Of a DNA stretch of 64,000 nt, positions 8,271 through 16,766 are shown piece after piece (the stretch's first letter is position 1; each line of letters starts with the position of its first letter). Location of the stretch: contig CAWDIH010000001.1 of assembly GCA_963802415.1 (NCBI GenBank), forward strand, positions 3,162,001 through 3,226,000. The letters are read 5' to 3'. Below the pieces are notes generated by a model, which was given only the letters and a program-made list of their open reading frames with translations, was not told the DNA's origin and ran no database searches. The position numbers were made by a program, and so were the translations under genes. Origin of the DNA: DATAES01 sp963802415 (lineage in GTDB: Bacteria; Actinomycetota; Acidimicrobiia; Acidimicrobiales; JACDCH01).

Positions 8271-8905
8271 TGTCTCGCGCGACCCGCGGGTAGCGCCAAC
8301 GGGTGTGGGTGGTCCGTGTGCGAGTAGTGGAGGCCTGCGACCACACCCTGGCGAACCGTTGCACCGCGGTGAGGGTCGTGAGCACGAGCATGACCCACAG
8401 CACGGCGACGAGCAGTCCTTCGAACAGGAGCCCCACACTGAGTGCGATGAGCCGTTCCGCACGTTCCATGAGACCGCCCCGCGCGTCGAACCCGAGGGAC
8501 TCCGCCTTCGCCCGCTCATACGAGATGAGCATCGTCATGGCGAGCACCGCCATCGGCAGGATCGCGATGTGGCCGGGATGGCGGTTCTCGATGTACCAGG
8601 CCACGCCGACGAGCAACAGCGCGTCGCTCACCCGGTCCGCGACCGAGTCGAAGAAGGCGCCCCGCGGCGTACGCGGTGCCGGATGCCTTGGCGACGGCGC
8701 CATCGAGCACGTCGGGGACGGCGGTGAGAAGGAGCAGGACGAACCCGAGTCGGAGTGCGCCATTGGCGATCGCCACGGCGGCGCTGACGGCCATCACCAC
8801 GCCGACCAGGGTGAGGTGGTCGGCGGTGATGCCGCTGCGCTCGAGGTTGGCGCCGACCGGGTGCAGTCGCTGCTCCACGCTCGGTCGCAACCGCTTGTCG
8901 AACAT
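8204..8905 (-). CDS. pgsA: CDP-alcohol phosphatidyltransferase, PgsA/PIP-synthase type (frameshifted)
   Basis: Likely phosphatidylinositol-phosphate synthase feeding patA and pimA. It begins MFDKRLRPSVEQRLHPVGANL (ATG 8905, GGGAG upstream) and holds the CDP-alcohol transferase motif in two frames: PDVLDGAVAKASG in the first and RGAFFDSVADRVSD in the second, joined by a one-base shift near 8665-8680. The remainder (WYIENRHPGHIAILP, several membrane helices, LTAVQRFARVWSQA) follows in the second frame. That frame has no stop until deep inside patA, so the 3' end is unsure and a second indel is likely; I end it at an out-of-frame TGA just before patA's conserved region. Confidence 0.75.
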
Positions 8906-9060
8906 CGGGGGCTCCCGCGAAGGGGGTGCGAACTCCAGCAAACGCTACCAGCGGCCTTCCCGAACCAGCGACATACCAATCCGGCGTGCGGGGCCGAGCC
9001 CTGACGCACGGCATGTAGCGTCAATGCTCAACCGAACGAGTTCTTTGGGGGGCCATCGAC

Positions 9061-11130
9061 TTGAAGCGCTTTCCGCCGGAGCAGATCCGCAATGTCGCCT
9101 TGGTCGGCCATGGCGGGTCCGGGAAGACGACCCTGGCCGAGGCGCTGTTGCACTGTGCCGGTGCCATCAACCGGGTCGGGAGGGTCGAGGACGGGACGAC
9201 GGTCACCGACTTCGACCCCGAGGAGCAGAAGCGGGGCCTGTCGCTGTCCCTGGCGCTCGCCCCGTTCGAATGGAAAGACCACAAGATCAACCTGATCGAC
9301 TGCCCCGGCTACGCCGACTTCGTCGGTGACGTCGAGGCCGCACTGCGGGTGGCCGACCTGGCGGTGTTCGTGGTCAGCGCGGTCGAGGGCGTCGAGGTCC
9401 AGACGTATGCGACATGGAGGATCGCCGCACAGCTCGGCGTGCCCCGCATGGTCTTCGTCAACAAGCTCGACCGGGAGCGCGCCAACTTCGAGCGGACCCT
9501 GGAGCAGCTGCGCGACCGGTTCGGCGCGGGCGTCGCGCCGCTCGAGCTTCCCATCGGCGAAGAAGCGGCGTTCCGGGGTGTGGCCGACCTCCTGACGGAC
9601 ACTGCCTACTTCTACGACGGTGGAACGGCGATGCACGGCGACGTGCCCGACGAGCTCGCCGAGCTCGAGCACCAGGTGCACGACAACCTCGTCGAAGGAA
9701 TCGTTGTTGCCGACGATGAGTTGCTCGAGCGCTACCTCGGCGGTGAGGAGATCTCGGCGGAGGAGCTCGAGCGAACGCTGGCCAAGGGCGTAGCCGAGGC
9801 ATCGGTGTTCCCCGTCGTGGTCGGGTCGGCGGCGAGCAACGTCGCGCTCGACCGGCTGGCCGACTTCATCTGCGAGATCGGCCCGGCCCCCACCGACCGC
9901 CCGCCGATCACTGTGAAGGCGGGCGACACAGAGGTTGACGTGGCCGCGGACCCGAGCGGCGATCCGCTGGCGTTCGTGTTCAAGACGATTGCCGATCCCT
10001 ACGTCGGTCACATCTCGTTGTTCAAGGTGCTGTCCGGAACCATCCGTCCCGACGATCACCTCTCCAACTCGCGTTCGGGAGCCGACGAGCGGCTGCACGG
10101 ACTGTTCACCCTGCGCGGGAAGGAACAGGTCCAGGTGAGCGAGGTGCCCGCGGGCGACCTCGCGGCCGCCGCCAAGCTCGCCGCGACCGCAACCGGTGAC
10201 ACGCTCGCACCGAAAGGCAAGCCGGTGACGGTGGAGGCCATCGCCAGCCCGCCGCCCGTGCTGGCGACCGCCATCCTCGCAAGGACGCAGGCGGACGAGG
10301 ACAAGCTCGCCAACGCGTTGCACCGCCTGCAGGAGGAAGACCCGGCGCTCGTCATCGAGCGCAACGAGGAGACCAAGCAGACGATCATGCGGGGCACGGG
10401 CGAGACCCATCTGCAGATCACGCTCGAGAAGCTGGCCCGCAAGTTCGGCGTCGACGTCGACACCGACGACGTGCGCGTGCCGTATCGCGAGACGATCACG
10501 AGCAGCGCGCAGGGCATCGAGGGCAAGCACAAGAAGCAGTCGGGCGGTCACGGCCAGTTCGGTGTCGCCGTCATCAATGTCGAGCCGCTCCCTCGCGGGG
10601 AAGGATTCGAGTTCGTCGACAAGATCGTCGGTGGCGCGATCGCGCGGGGCTACATCCCCGCAGTGCACAAGGGGGTCGAGGAGACGATGGCTTCCGGCGG
10701 CGTCTACGGACATCCGGTCGTCGACGTCAAGGTCGAGCTCGTCGACGGCAAACAGCACGCCGTCGACTCCTCCGAGATGGCGTTCAAGATCGCCGGAAGG
10801 CTCGCGATTCGCGAGGCGATGGCGAAGGCCGACCCCGTGTTGCTCGAACCCGTCTCGCTGCTCGAAGTGACGGTCCCGGCGGAGTACCAGGGCGATGTCA
10901 TGGGCGACCTCAACGCCCGTCGCGGCCGGGTGCAGGGAACGGAGCCCGCAGGTGATGGCGAACAGACGGTGACCGCGCTGGTGCCGACGTCCGAGATCCT
11001 GCGGTACGCGATCGACCTCCGTTCCCTCACCGGCGGACGGGGACGCTTCACCGCGACCCACGACCACTACGACGTCCTGCCATCTCACCTGGTGGACAAG
11101 GTCAAGCGGGAGACCAGGGACCAGGACTGA
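9061..11130 (+). CDS. Elongation factor G-like GTPase (FusA2/EF-G2 type)
   Basis: A 689-residue translational GTPase with the full five-domain EF-G layout: G1 GHGGSGKT, G3 DCPGYADF, G4 NKLDRE in the N-terminal domain, then domains II-V ending in EILRYAIDLRSLTGGRGRF. It differs from housekeeping EF-G in switch I (DPEEQKRGLSLSLAL instead of the EERGIT form), the pattern of the actinobacterial EF-G2 paralogue, whose role is unclear and which may not support normal translocation. The start is TTG, set by the KRFPPEQIRNVALVGHGG match. It is the first gene of a plus-strand block and overlaps the next gene's ATG by one base. Confidence 0.9.
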   Translation: MKRFPPEQIRNVALVGHGGSGKTTLAEALLHCAGAINRVGRVEDGTTVTDFDPEEQKRGLSLSLALAPFEWKDHKINLIDCPGYADFVGDVEAALRVADLAVFVVSAVEGVEVQTYATWRIAAQLGVPRMVFVNKLDRERANFERTLEQLRDRFGAGVAPLELPIGEEAAFRGVADLLTDTAYFYDGGTAMHGDVPDELAELEHQVHDNLVEGIVVADDELLERYLGGEEISAEELERTLAKGVAEASVFPVVVGSAASNVALDRLADFICEIGPAPTDRPPITVKAGDTEVDVAADPSGDPLAFVFKTIADPYVGHISLFKVLSGTIRPDDHLSNSRSGADERLHGLFTLRGKEQVQVSEVPAGDLAAAAKLAATATGDTLAPKGKPVTVEAIASPPPVLATAILARTQADEDKLANALHRLQEEDPALVIERNEETKQTIMRGTGETHLQITLEKLARKFGVDVDTDDVRVPYRETITSSAQGIEGKHKKQSGGHGQFGVAVINVEPLPRGEGFEFVDKIVGGAIARGYIPAVHKGVEETMASGGVYGHPVVDVKVELVDGKQHAVDSSEMAFKIAGRLAIREAMAKADPVLLEPVSLLEVTVPAEYQGDVMGDLNARRGRVQGTEPAGDGEQTVTALVPTSEILRYAIDLRSLTGGRGRFTATHDHYDVLPSHLVDKVKRETRDQD

Positions 11131-11639
11131 TGCCGTGCGCGGAGTGCGGGTTCTCGCACGACTCGCTCGCCATCGAGGACACACCCGCCGCGCTGCGCGG
11201 CCTCGGCATTCGTTACCGCGTGCCTCTCACTCGTGGGCTGAAGGGTGAGGACCTCGATGAGCTCCTGCGAGCGCATCCCGTGGAAGGCACGTGGTCAGCG
11301 CTCGAATATGCCTGCCACTATCGGGACGTGCTGTCGATCCAGCGCGAGCGGCTGAGCGTGGCGCGGACCCAGGACGGCTACGCACCCGAGCCGATGCGCC
11401 GCGAGGAGCGCGTCATCGAACTGGCCTACAACGACCAGGAGCCGGTGAACGTGGCCGACGACGTCGCCGCCAATGCGGAGGCGGTCGCGGCGTACGTCGA
11501 GACGTTCGGGCCGTCCGACTGGACGCGCACGATGACCTACAGCTTCCCGACCCGCGAGGAACGCCCGTTCACCTGGGTGGTGCGCCACACCGTGCACGAA
11601 GGTGAGCATCACCTGCTCGACATCGGGCGCGTGTTGTGA
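11130..11639 (+). CDS. DinB-fold/MDMPI-like protein
   Basis: A 169-residue protein beginning MPCAECGFSHDSL with a CxxC near the N-terminus, followed by a DinB-type bundle: VEGTWSALEYACHYRDV (first metal His), then FTWVVRHTVHEGEHHLLDIGRVL with the His cluster expected for metal binding. The fold belongs to the thiol-dependent S-transferase superfamily that uses mycothiol in actinobacteria. The substrate is unknown. Its ATG shares a base with the stop of the EF-G-like gene (TGATG), so translation of the pair is probably coupled. Confidence 0.78.
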   Translation: MPCAECGFSHDSLAIEDTPAALRGLGIRYRVPLTRGLKGEDLDELLRAHPVEGTWSALEYACHYRDVLSIQRERLSVARTQDGYAPEPMRREERVIELAYNDQEPVNVADDVAANAEAVAAYVETFGPSDWTRTMTYSFPTREERPFTWVVRHTVHEGEHHLLDIGRVL

Positions 11640-11675
11640 GCGGCGCGGGGAAGGTGAGCGAGCGTTGAGGCGGAC

Positions 11676-11768
11676 ATGAGCGAGCGCTGCGAGCGCATAG
11701 CGACCGAGCGACCGCCAGGGAGCCGGACGCCGATGAGGTCCGGGGGCGCAGCCCCCGAAAAAGCATGA
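11676..11768 (+). CDS. SER/CER-motif micro-ORF coupling two DinB-fold genes
   Basis: A 30-codon ORF starting MSERCERIATERPPGSRT and ending SGGAAPEKA. Its TGA overlaps the ATG of the next gene (ATGA at 11765-11768), the usual sign of translational coupling. A near-identical peptide end (SRTAMGYGGAAP) is encoded at 58522-58620 in the same position relative to another gene. The DNA carries a GGGGGC-GCA-GCCCCC hairpin (11742-11756) that ends 8 nt before the downstream ATG. Whether the peptide is made or the DNA/RNA is what matters is unknown. Confidence 0.5.
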   Translation: MSERCERIATERPPGSRTPMRSGGAAPEKA

Positions 11769-12283
11769 GCGGCGGTCTGGACCTTTCGCGTCTCTCGCCG
11801 TCGGACGCCGTCGCCGCGCTGCGGTCGTACCCGCGCCGGTTCCGCGTGCTGCTGACGTCCCTCGACGAGGACGAGCGCGTGGACGACCTCGTGCATCGTC
11901 CTGGACCCGATGGCCGGTCGGCCGTCGATCACGCCGACCACGTCGCTCGCTCGATCGCGATTCTCGGCGAGGCTCTCCGGCAGGTGCTCGTGCACGACGA
12001 GCCGACGCTGTTGCCCGCGGTCGCCGACGATGCGGCCCGCGAGTGGCAGATGGCGGCGCAGCCGTCGAGCGCGGAGGCCGCGCTCGACTTCCTGGACGTC
12101 GAGTGCAACGCCATGGCGAACACAATCGAGCGCACGCCGGCAGACGTGTGGACGCGCACCGGGACCGTCGCCGGTTCGGGACCGAAGATGAGCGCGCTCG
12201 AGATCGTCCGTGAAGCCGTCCGGACCGGGGCGACCCATCTGCACGCGGCCGAACGCGCCATCGAAGCCGCCAGTCGCGACTGA
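11765..12283 (+). CDS. DinB-like/MDMPI-fold protein
   Basis: A 172-residue protein with weak DinB-superfamily character: RRFRVLLTSLDEDERVDDLV, DGRSAVDHADHVARSIAILGEAL and the C-terminal VREAVRTGATHLHAAERAI, where the spaced His residues resemble the family's metal site. I cannot assign a substrate. It starts at an ATG overlapped by the micro-ORF's stop and lacks an obvious Shine-Dalgarno sequence of its own; a GC hairpin sits 8 nt upstream, so expression probably depends on ribosomes terminating on the micro-ORF. Confidence 0.65.
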   Translation: MSGGLDLSRLSPSDAVAALRSYPRRFRVLLTSLDEDERVDDLVHRPGPDGRSAVDHADHVARSIAILGEALRQVLVHDEPTLLPAVADDAAREWQMAAQPSSAEAALDFLDVECNAMANTIERTPADVWTRTGTVAGSGPKMSALEIVREAVRTGATHLHAAERAIEAASRD

Positions 12284-12339
12284 TCGACGCTTCGCTACTT
12301 CGTGCTCGACGAAAGCGTTCGCTGTGCAACGCTGCGGCC

Positions 12340-13447
12340 GTGCGCTACCGCCGGATGCCGATCGAGATCGAGTCGCCGGAGCAGCTCGGGTACGACACGA
12401 TCGTGAACAACCTGTCCGAGAGCTCCGTATCGGATCGCCGGCTCCGTGATCTCGGTCTCGATATCGATCTCGACGAGCTCCTGCTGTGTTACGGCGACCA
12501 CCTCGGAGATCCCGGCCTCCGCGAAGTCGTCGGTGCGATCGACGGCGCTTCGCCGGACTCCGTGCTCGTCACGCCGGGCGCGGCGGCGTCGCTGTTCTTT
12601 GCAGCCACTTCGATCCTCGAGGCGGGCGACCACGCCGTGGTCCTGCGGACCAACTACGCGACGAACCTCGAGACGCCGCTCGCGATCGGTGCAGACCTCG
12701 AGCACTTCGACCTTCGCTACGACGAGGAGTGGAACCTCGACGTCGATCGGTTGCGGGCGCGAGTGCGGCCCGACACCAAGCTCATCAGCGTCACGTACCC
12801 GCACAACCCGACCGGCGCAGTGATCACTGAGCGCGCCTTTTACCGAGCTCGTCGAGATCGCCGAGGCGTCGGGCGCGACGCTCGTCGTCGACGAGACATA
12901 CCGCGAGCTGACGTACGGGGACCGGTTGCCGCTCGCAGCGACGCTCTCGCCGAGCGTCATAAGCGTGGCGTCGATGTCCAAGTCGTACGGCGTGCCCGGC
13001 CTGCGGGTCGGCTGGGCGGTCACGACCGACGCCGCCACGTACGAACGGCTGCTTGCGGCCAAGGAGCAGGTGGTCATCTGCGGTGCCACGCTCGACGAGG
13101 CCATCGCCGCGAGGATCCTCGAGCAACGCGACCGCATCCTTCCGTCGATCCGTGCGGATGTCGCCAACCGGCTCGGCACGGTGCGCGACTGGATGGCGAC
13201 GCAAGACGTGTTCGAGTGGGTGGAACCGAAGGGGGGTGTCGTCGGCCTTGTTCGAGTTCGCCCGCACCTCGAATTCGATCCGGCGAAGTTCCACCACACC
13301 CTGCTTCACGTGTTCGGGACGTACGTGGGCGCCGGCCACTGGTTCGAGCTCGACGACCGTCACTTCCGGCTCGGCTTCGGGTGGCCTTCCCACGACGAGC
13401 TCCGAGCCGGGCTCGCAGCGCTGTCCGCCGCTGCTCAGGCCTCGTAA
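12340..13447 (+). CDS. Class I/II PLP-dependent aminotransferase (frameshifted)
   Basis: Fold type I aminotransferase. Frame one gives the N-terminal half (YDTIVNNLSESSVSDRRL, LLCYGDHLGDPGLREVVG, VTPGAAASLFFAATSIL, TYPHNPTGAVITERAF); the second frame continues FTELVEIAEASG, VVDETYRELTYGD and the PLP lysine in SVASMSKSYGVPGLRVGW. The switch falls at a run of four T (12838-12841): with three T the frames join perfectly as ITERAFTELVEIAE. The joined protein is about 368 residues, a normal length. Substrate unknown. Start is GTG at 12340. Confidence 0.8.
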
Positions 13448-13466
13448 CAGTGGCAGCCTGTACCGG

Positions 13467-13724
13467 ATGGCGACTTCGCGGCGTTCAATGTTGTCCTTGT
13501 GGTCCGAGGACTCGTTCCTGTCGATCGCTTCGAAGGGTTCGGCTTTGTCGATCGGGTCAGTCGGGTCGTTCCTGTCCGTCGGTTCGATCGGCTCGTTTGC
13601 CTCGATCGCGTCGATCGGCTCTGCGGCGAGCGTGCTGTCGCTTCTGTCATGGAGGTCCCGGCGCTCGGTGATGTCGGCGGGCGCGGCGCGAGGCGTGATG
13701 CGCGGGCCGCTATCGGACCCCTGA
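13467..13724 (+). CDS. Small protein with 9-residue SIGSxGS-type tandem repeats
   Basis: An 85-residue protein beginning MATSRRSMLSLWSEDS, then five consecutive 9-residue units (FLSIASKGS, ALSIGSVGS, FLSVGSIGS, FASIASIGS, AASVLSLLS) and a basic tail (WRSRRSV). The period of nine with alternating Ser/Gly and Ile/Val suggests a small beta-solenoid or a membrane-associated hydrophobic stack. I know of no function for such proteins. The opposite strand also reads open with an acidic repeat, but the plus-strand reading has an ATG, a plausible fold and codirectional neighbours. It ends 15 bases into the converging membrane-protein gene. Confidence 0.55.
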   Translation: MATSRRSMLSLWSEDSFLSIASKGSALSIGSVGSFLSVGSIGSFASIASIGSAASVLSLLSWRSRRSVMSAGAARGVMRGPLSDP

Positions 13725-14215
13725 CCAGTCTTCGGGATTGTCCTCCACGAAATGCTGGAGCACGTCACCCTTCACGCCGTCGACGAGGACGATGCCACGC
13801 TTCGCGGGCGGGTCCTCGCTCGAGTAGAGGAGGATGCGCCACGTCGGACGGCTACGTAGTCCACGCCAGCCGAGCTGCGCGGACGCGTGACCGACGGGAA
13901 AGTCGACGGTTCGTCCGGCTGCCGCGAGCGCGTCCGCTCGTCGAAGTCGAGGTCGAAGCCGGCTTGGTACGAGTAGATGCCGAACAGGACGAGCGCGATG
14001 CCACCCCACAACAGCCCGGCGTTGACGAGCACGGGGTCGCTTCCACGGGACGCCAACCACACGGCGATCGCACCCAGGCCGATCACGCCGTAGAGCACGG
14101 CCGGGATACGGCGGCGGTTGTTGTTCGGGAACATGTACGGGCCGACGAAGTTGGACGTGTCGAGGTCCTCGGGCAGCTCGTCGCGGATCTCGTGGTCCTC
14201 GGCCATCCCGTTCAT
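13710..14215 (-). CDS. Two-helix membrane protein downstream of HIT gene (frameshifted)
   Basis: Starts MNGMAEDHEIRDELPEDLD at an ATG overlapping the HIT stop as ATGA. It continues NFVGPYMFPNNNRRRIPAVLYG with two membrane helices (GVIGLGAIAVWLA, LLWGGIALVLFGIYSYQAG), then a cytoplasmic-looking tail. Around 13931-13934 the reading frame must shift by one base: the first frame gives DERTRSRQP, the second ALAAAGRTVDFPVGHASAQ, which continues sensibly through WRILLYSSEDPPAKRGIVLVDGV to the stop. Joined length is about 168 residues. No function known. Confidence 0.65.
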
Positions 14216-14727
14216 TGTCGTGGTTGGCCCCATGCCTCGCGGAACTTGCGCCACGTCTCGGGAAGCGCCTCCGGCAGGACCCGCGTCTCGGCCACCGATG
14301 TCATGAAGTTGGAATCGGCGTCCCACCGGGGCATCACGTGGACATGGAGGTGCGACGGGATTCCGGCACCGGCCGCGGCCCCGAGGTTCATCCCGATGTT
14401 GAGGCCGTGAGGTCGGTACGCCGCCTTGATGGCCTGTACGCAGTCGGTCACGGCCGCCCACAGCTCCGCGTGCTCGGCCGACGTCAGGTCCTCGAGCTCG
14501 CCCACTTCCCGGTACGGCATCAGGAGCACGTGCCCGCTGATGTACGGGTAGCGGTTGAGGATGGCGAAGGTGAGCTCGCCCCGCCACACGATGTGGGTCT
14601 CCCCGTCCGGTAGCCCGCTCTGCAGGATCTGCGCGAACACGTCACCGGCCGCGGCGTCGTCATCCGACGTCACTTCTTCGATGTACGTCGACCGCCAACC
14701 CGCCCACAACCGATCCATCTCGGTCAC
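14212..14727 (-). CDS. HIT-family nucleotide hydrolase/phosphorylase
   Basis: Histidine-triad protein of 171 residues acting on dinucleoside polyphosphates or related nucleotides. The triad HLHVHV is at about residue 124 within GIPSHLHVHVMPRW; upstream are VWRGELTFAILNRYPYISGHVLLMPYREVGELEDL and GLNIGMNLGAAAGAG. The mycobacterial orthologue in the same position (after thrS, before pgsA) is an Ap4A phosphorylase, the likeliest activity here by synteny. Start is GTG at 14727 (an ATG three codons in is possible). A strong hairpin separates it from thrS. Confidence 0.88.
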   Translation of the reverse strand: MTEMDRLWAGWRSTYIEEVTSDDDAAAGDVFAQILQSGLPDGETHIVWRGELTFAILNRYPYISGHVLLMPYREVGELEDLTSAEHAELWAAVTDCVQAIKAAYRPHGLNIGMNLGAAAGAGIPSHLHVHVMPRWDADSNFMTSVAETRVLPEALPETWRKFREAWGQPRQ

Positions 14728-14739
14728 GAACTCCGGGGA

Positions 14740-14765
14740 GAAACGGGCGCTCTAGCGCCCGTTTC
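14740..14765. terminator. Perfect 11-bp hairpin between thrS and the HIT gene
   Basis: GAAACGGGCGC - TCTA - GCGCCCGTTTC is a perfect 11-bp stem with a 4-nt loop, 29 bp beyond the thrS stop. There is no T-tract on either side, so this is an I-shaped stem of the kind common in actinobacteria; it may attenuate rather than fully stop transcription into the HIT gene. Confidence 0.6.
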
Positions 14766-14794
14766 CACCCAACATTCGCAGTGGCTGCGCAGCG

Positions 14795-16756
14795 TCATAC
14801 GCGGGCGGCGACCTCGGCTTGGAGACGGTCGACGAATGCGTCGACGGGGATGTCCCGTTCGGGACGTTCCGAGCCGCGGGCGTTGACGCCGACCGTGCCG
14901 TGCTCGACGTCGTCGTTGCCGACCACGAGGACGTACGGCAGCTTCTCGAGCTTGGCCTTACGGATGCGTCCGCCGAGCGGCTCGCTCGCCTCCACGAGGT
15001 CGGCGCGGAACCCCTCCGCCCGCAGCCGGTCGACGATGCGCGTGGCGTAAGCCTCGTGCGCCTCGCTGATCGGCAGCACGCGCGCCTGCACCGGAGCGAG
15101 CCACGCGGGGAACGCGCCCGCGTAGTGCTCCACGAGCACAGCGAAGAACCGCTCGATGGATCCGAACAGAGCACGGTGGATCATGATCGGCCGATGTCGT
15201 TCGTTGTCGGCGCCGATGTACGACAGATCGAACCGCTGCGGCTCCTGGAAGTCGAGCTGGATCGTCGACATCTGCCACGTGCGTCCGATCGCGTCACGCG
15301 CCTGTACGGAGATCTTCGGCCCGTAGAACGCGCCGCCGCCCGGGTCCATCACGAGGTCGAGATCCTTCGTCATCGCGGCGGCGCGGAGCGCTTCCGTGGC
15401 CTCATCCCATTCCTCGTCGCCCCCGACCGACTTGTCTTCGGGTTTCGTCGACAGCTCGAGGTAGAAGTCGTCGAGGCCGTAGTCGCGGAACAGATCGAGC
15501 ACGAACGTGAGCAGCGATCCCAGCTCCTCGCCCATCTGCTCTTTCGAACAGAAGATGTGCGCGTCGTCCTGCGTCATGCCGCGAACACGCGTGAGCCCGT
15601 GGATCACGCCCGACTTCTCGTACCGGTACACCGAGCCGAACTCGAACAACCGCAACGGCAGCTCGCGGTACGAACGCAACCGGCTCCGGTAGATGAGGAT
15701 GTGGAACGGGCAGTTCATCGGCTTGAGGTAGTACCGCTGCCCTTCGTCGAGCTCCATCGGCGGGAACATGCCGTCCGCGAACCAGTCGAGATGCCCGGAC
15801 GTCTCGAACAACTCCTCCTTGGAGATGTGGGGCGAGTTGACGAACTCGTAGCCGGCGGCCACGTGGCGCTGGCGCGAGTAGTCCTCCATCAGCATCCGTA
15901 CGAGCCCGCCCTTGGGGTGGAACACCGCCAGTCCCGAGCCGATCTCGTCAGGGAAGCTGAACAGGTCGAGCTCGACGCCGAGCTTGCGGTGGTCGCGCTT
16001 CGCCGCCTCCTCGAGCCGTTTCAGGTGCGCGTCGAGATCGGCCTTCGACGCCCATGCCGTGCCGTAGATGCGCTGCAGCTGCGGCTTCTTCTCGTCGCCG
16101 CGCCAGTACGCACCCGCGACTCGCATGAGCTTGAAGTGGCCGAGGTGCGAACCCGTGTGCTCGACGTGAGGCCCTCGGCACAAGTCGATGAACCGCGGTG
16201 GGTTCTCGTACGTGCGCACGAGCCCGAACTCGGTGGCGGACATGGGATCCGTCGACGCGTCGTCGATGATCTCGAGCTTGTACTTGTGGTCCTTGAAGAC
16301 CTCGCGCGCTTCATCAGCCGGCAGCTCGTCGCGGATGAAGGGCTGCTGCTCCTGCATGATCTCGCGCATGCGAGCCTCGATGAGCGGCAGGTCGTCCTCG
16401 TGGAAGTGCCGGCCGTCGGGCAACTCGAAGTCGTAGTAGAAGCCGTCCTCGATGGGTGGCCCGATCCCGAACGTCGCACCAGGGAAGAGGTCGAGCACGG
16501 CCTGGGCGAGCACGTGCGCCGTCGAATGGCGGATCGTGTACAGGCCGCGGTCGTCGCGATCGGTGATGATCGCGACCTCGTCGCCGTCCTCGAGCGGCCA
16601 CACGAGATCACGCTCGGTGCCGTTCACGTTGGCGATCACCGCTGCCTTGCGGAGGTTGCGCCCGATGTCCGCTGCCAGATCACCGGCGGTGGTCCCCGCG
16701 GCGACGTCGCGCGTCGAACCGTCGGGAAGCCAAATCGTGATCTGGTCGCTGGCCAT
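14795..16756 (-). CDS. thrS: Threonyl-tRNA synthetase
   Basis: Charges tRNA-Thr with threonine. The 653-residue protein has the full bacterial order: N-terminal TGS domain (ITIWLPDGSTRDVAAGTT), editing domain with HSTAHVLAQAV, catalytic core with the zinc-ligand Cys in LKPMNCPFHILIYRS and RGMTQDDAHIF, motif 3 IMIHRALFGSIERFFAVL, and the anticodon-binding domain. ATG at 16756 is preferred to GTG one codon upstream. It heads the minus-strand thrS-HIT-membrane protein series; plsC lies 10 bp upstream. Confidence 0.97.
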   Translation of the reverse strand: MASDQITIWLPDGSTRDVAAGTTAGDLAADIGRNLRKAAVIANVNGTERDLVWPLEDGDEVAIITDRDDRGLYTIRHSTAHVLAQAVLDLFPGATFGIGPPIEDGFYYDFELPDGRHFHEDDLPLIEARMREIMQEQQPFIRDELPADEAREVFKDHKYKLEIIDDASTDPMSATEFGLVRTYENPPRFIDLCRGPHVEHTGSHLGHFKLMRVAGAYWRGDEKKPQLQRIYGTAWASKADLDAHLKRLEEAAKRDHRKLGVELDLFSFPDEIGSGLAVFHPKGGLVRMLMEDYSRQRHVAAGYEFVNSPHISKEELFETSGHLDWFADGMFPPMELDEGQRYYLKPMNCPFHILIYRSRLRSYRELPLRLFEFGSVYRYEKSGVIHGLTRVRGMTQDDAHIFCSKEQMGEELGSLLTFVLDLFRDYGLDDFYLELSTKPEDKSVGGDEEWDEATEALRAAAMTKDLDLVMDPGGGAFYGPKISVQARDAIGRTWQMSTIQLDFQEPQRFDLSYIGADNERHRPIMIHRALFGSIERFFAVLVEHYAGAFPAWLAPVQARVLPISEAHEAYATRIVDRLRAEGFRADLVEASEPLGGRIRKAKLEKLPYVLVVGNDDVEHGTVGVNARGSERPERDIPVDAFVDRLQAEVAARV

Positions 16757-16766
16757 CACATCGACG

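Noticed and set aside
9028..11184. 718-residue open frame on the minus strand opposite the EF-G-like gene
   Set aside because: It mirrors the coding frame of a clearly conserved GTPase and has Arg/Asp/Val-rich composition with no domain; a product of high GC.
12824..13768. Minus-strand open frame with acidic PIDAIEANEPIEPTDRNDP repeat
   Set aside because: Its repeat is the mirror of the plus-strand 9-residue repeat and most of the frame is antisense to the aminotransferase; the plus strand has the better start and neighbours.
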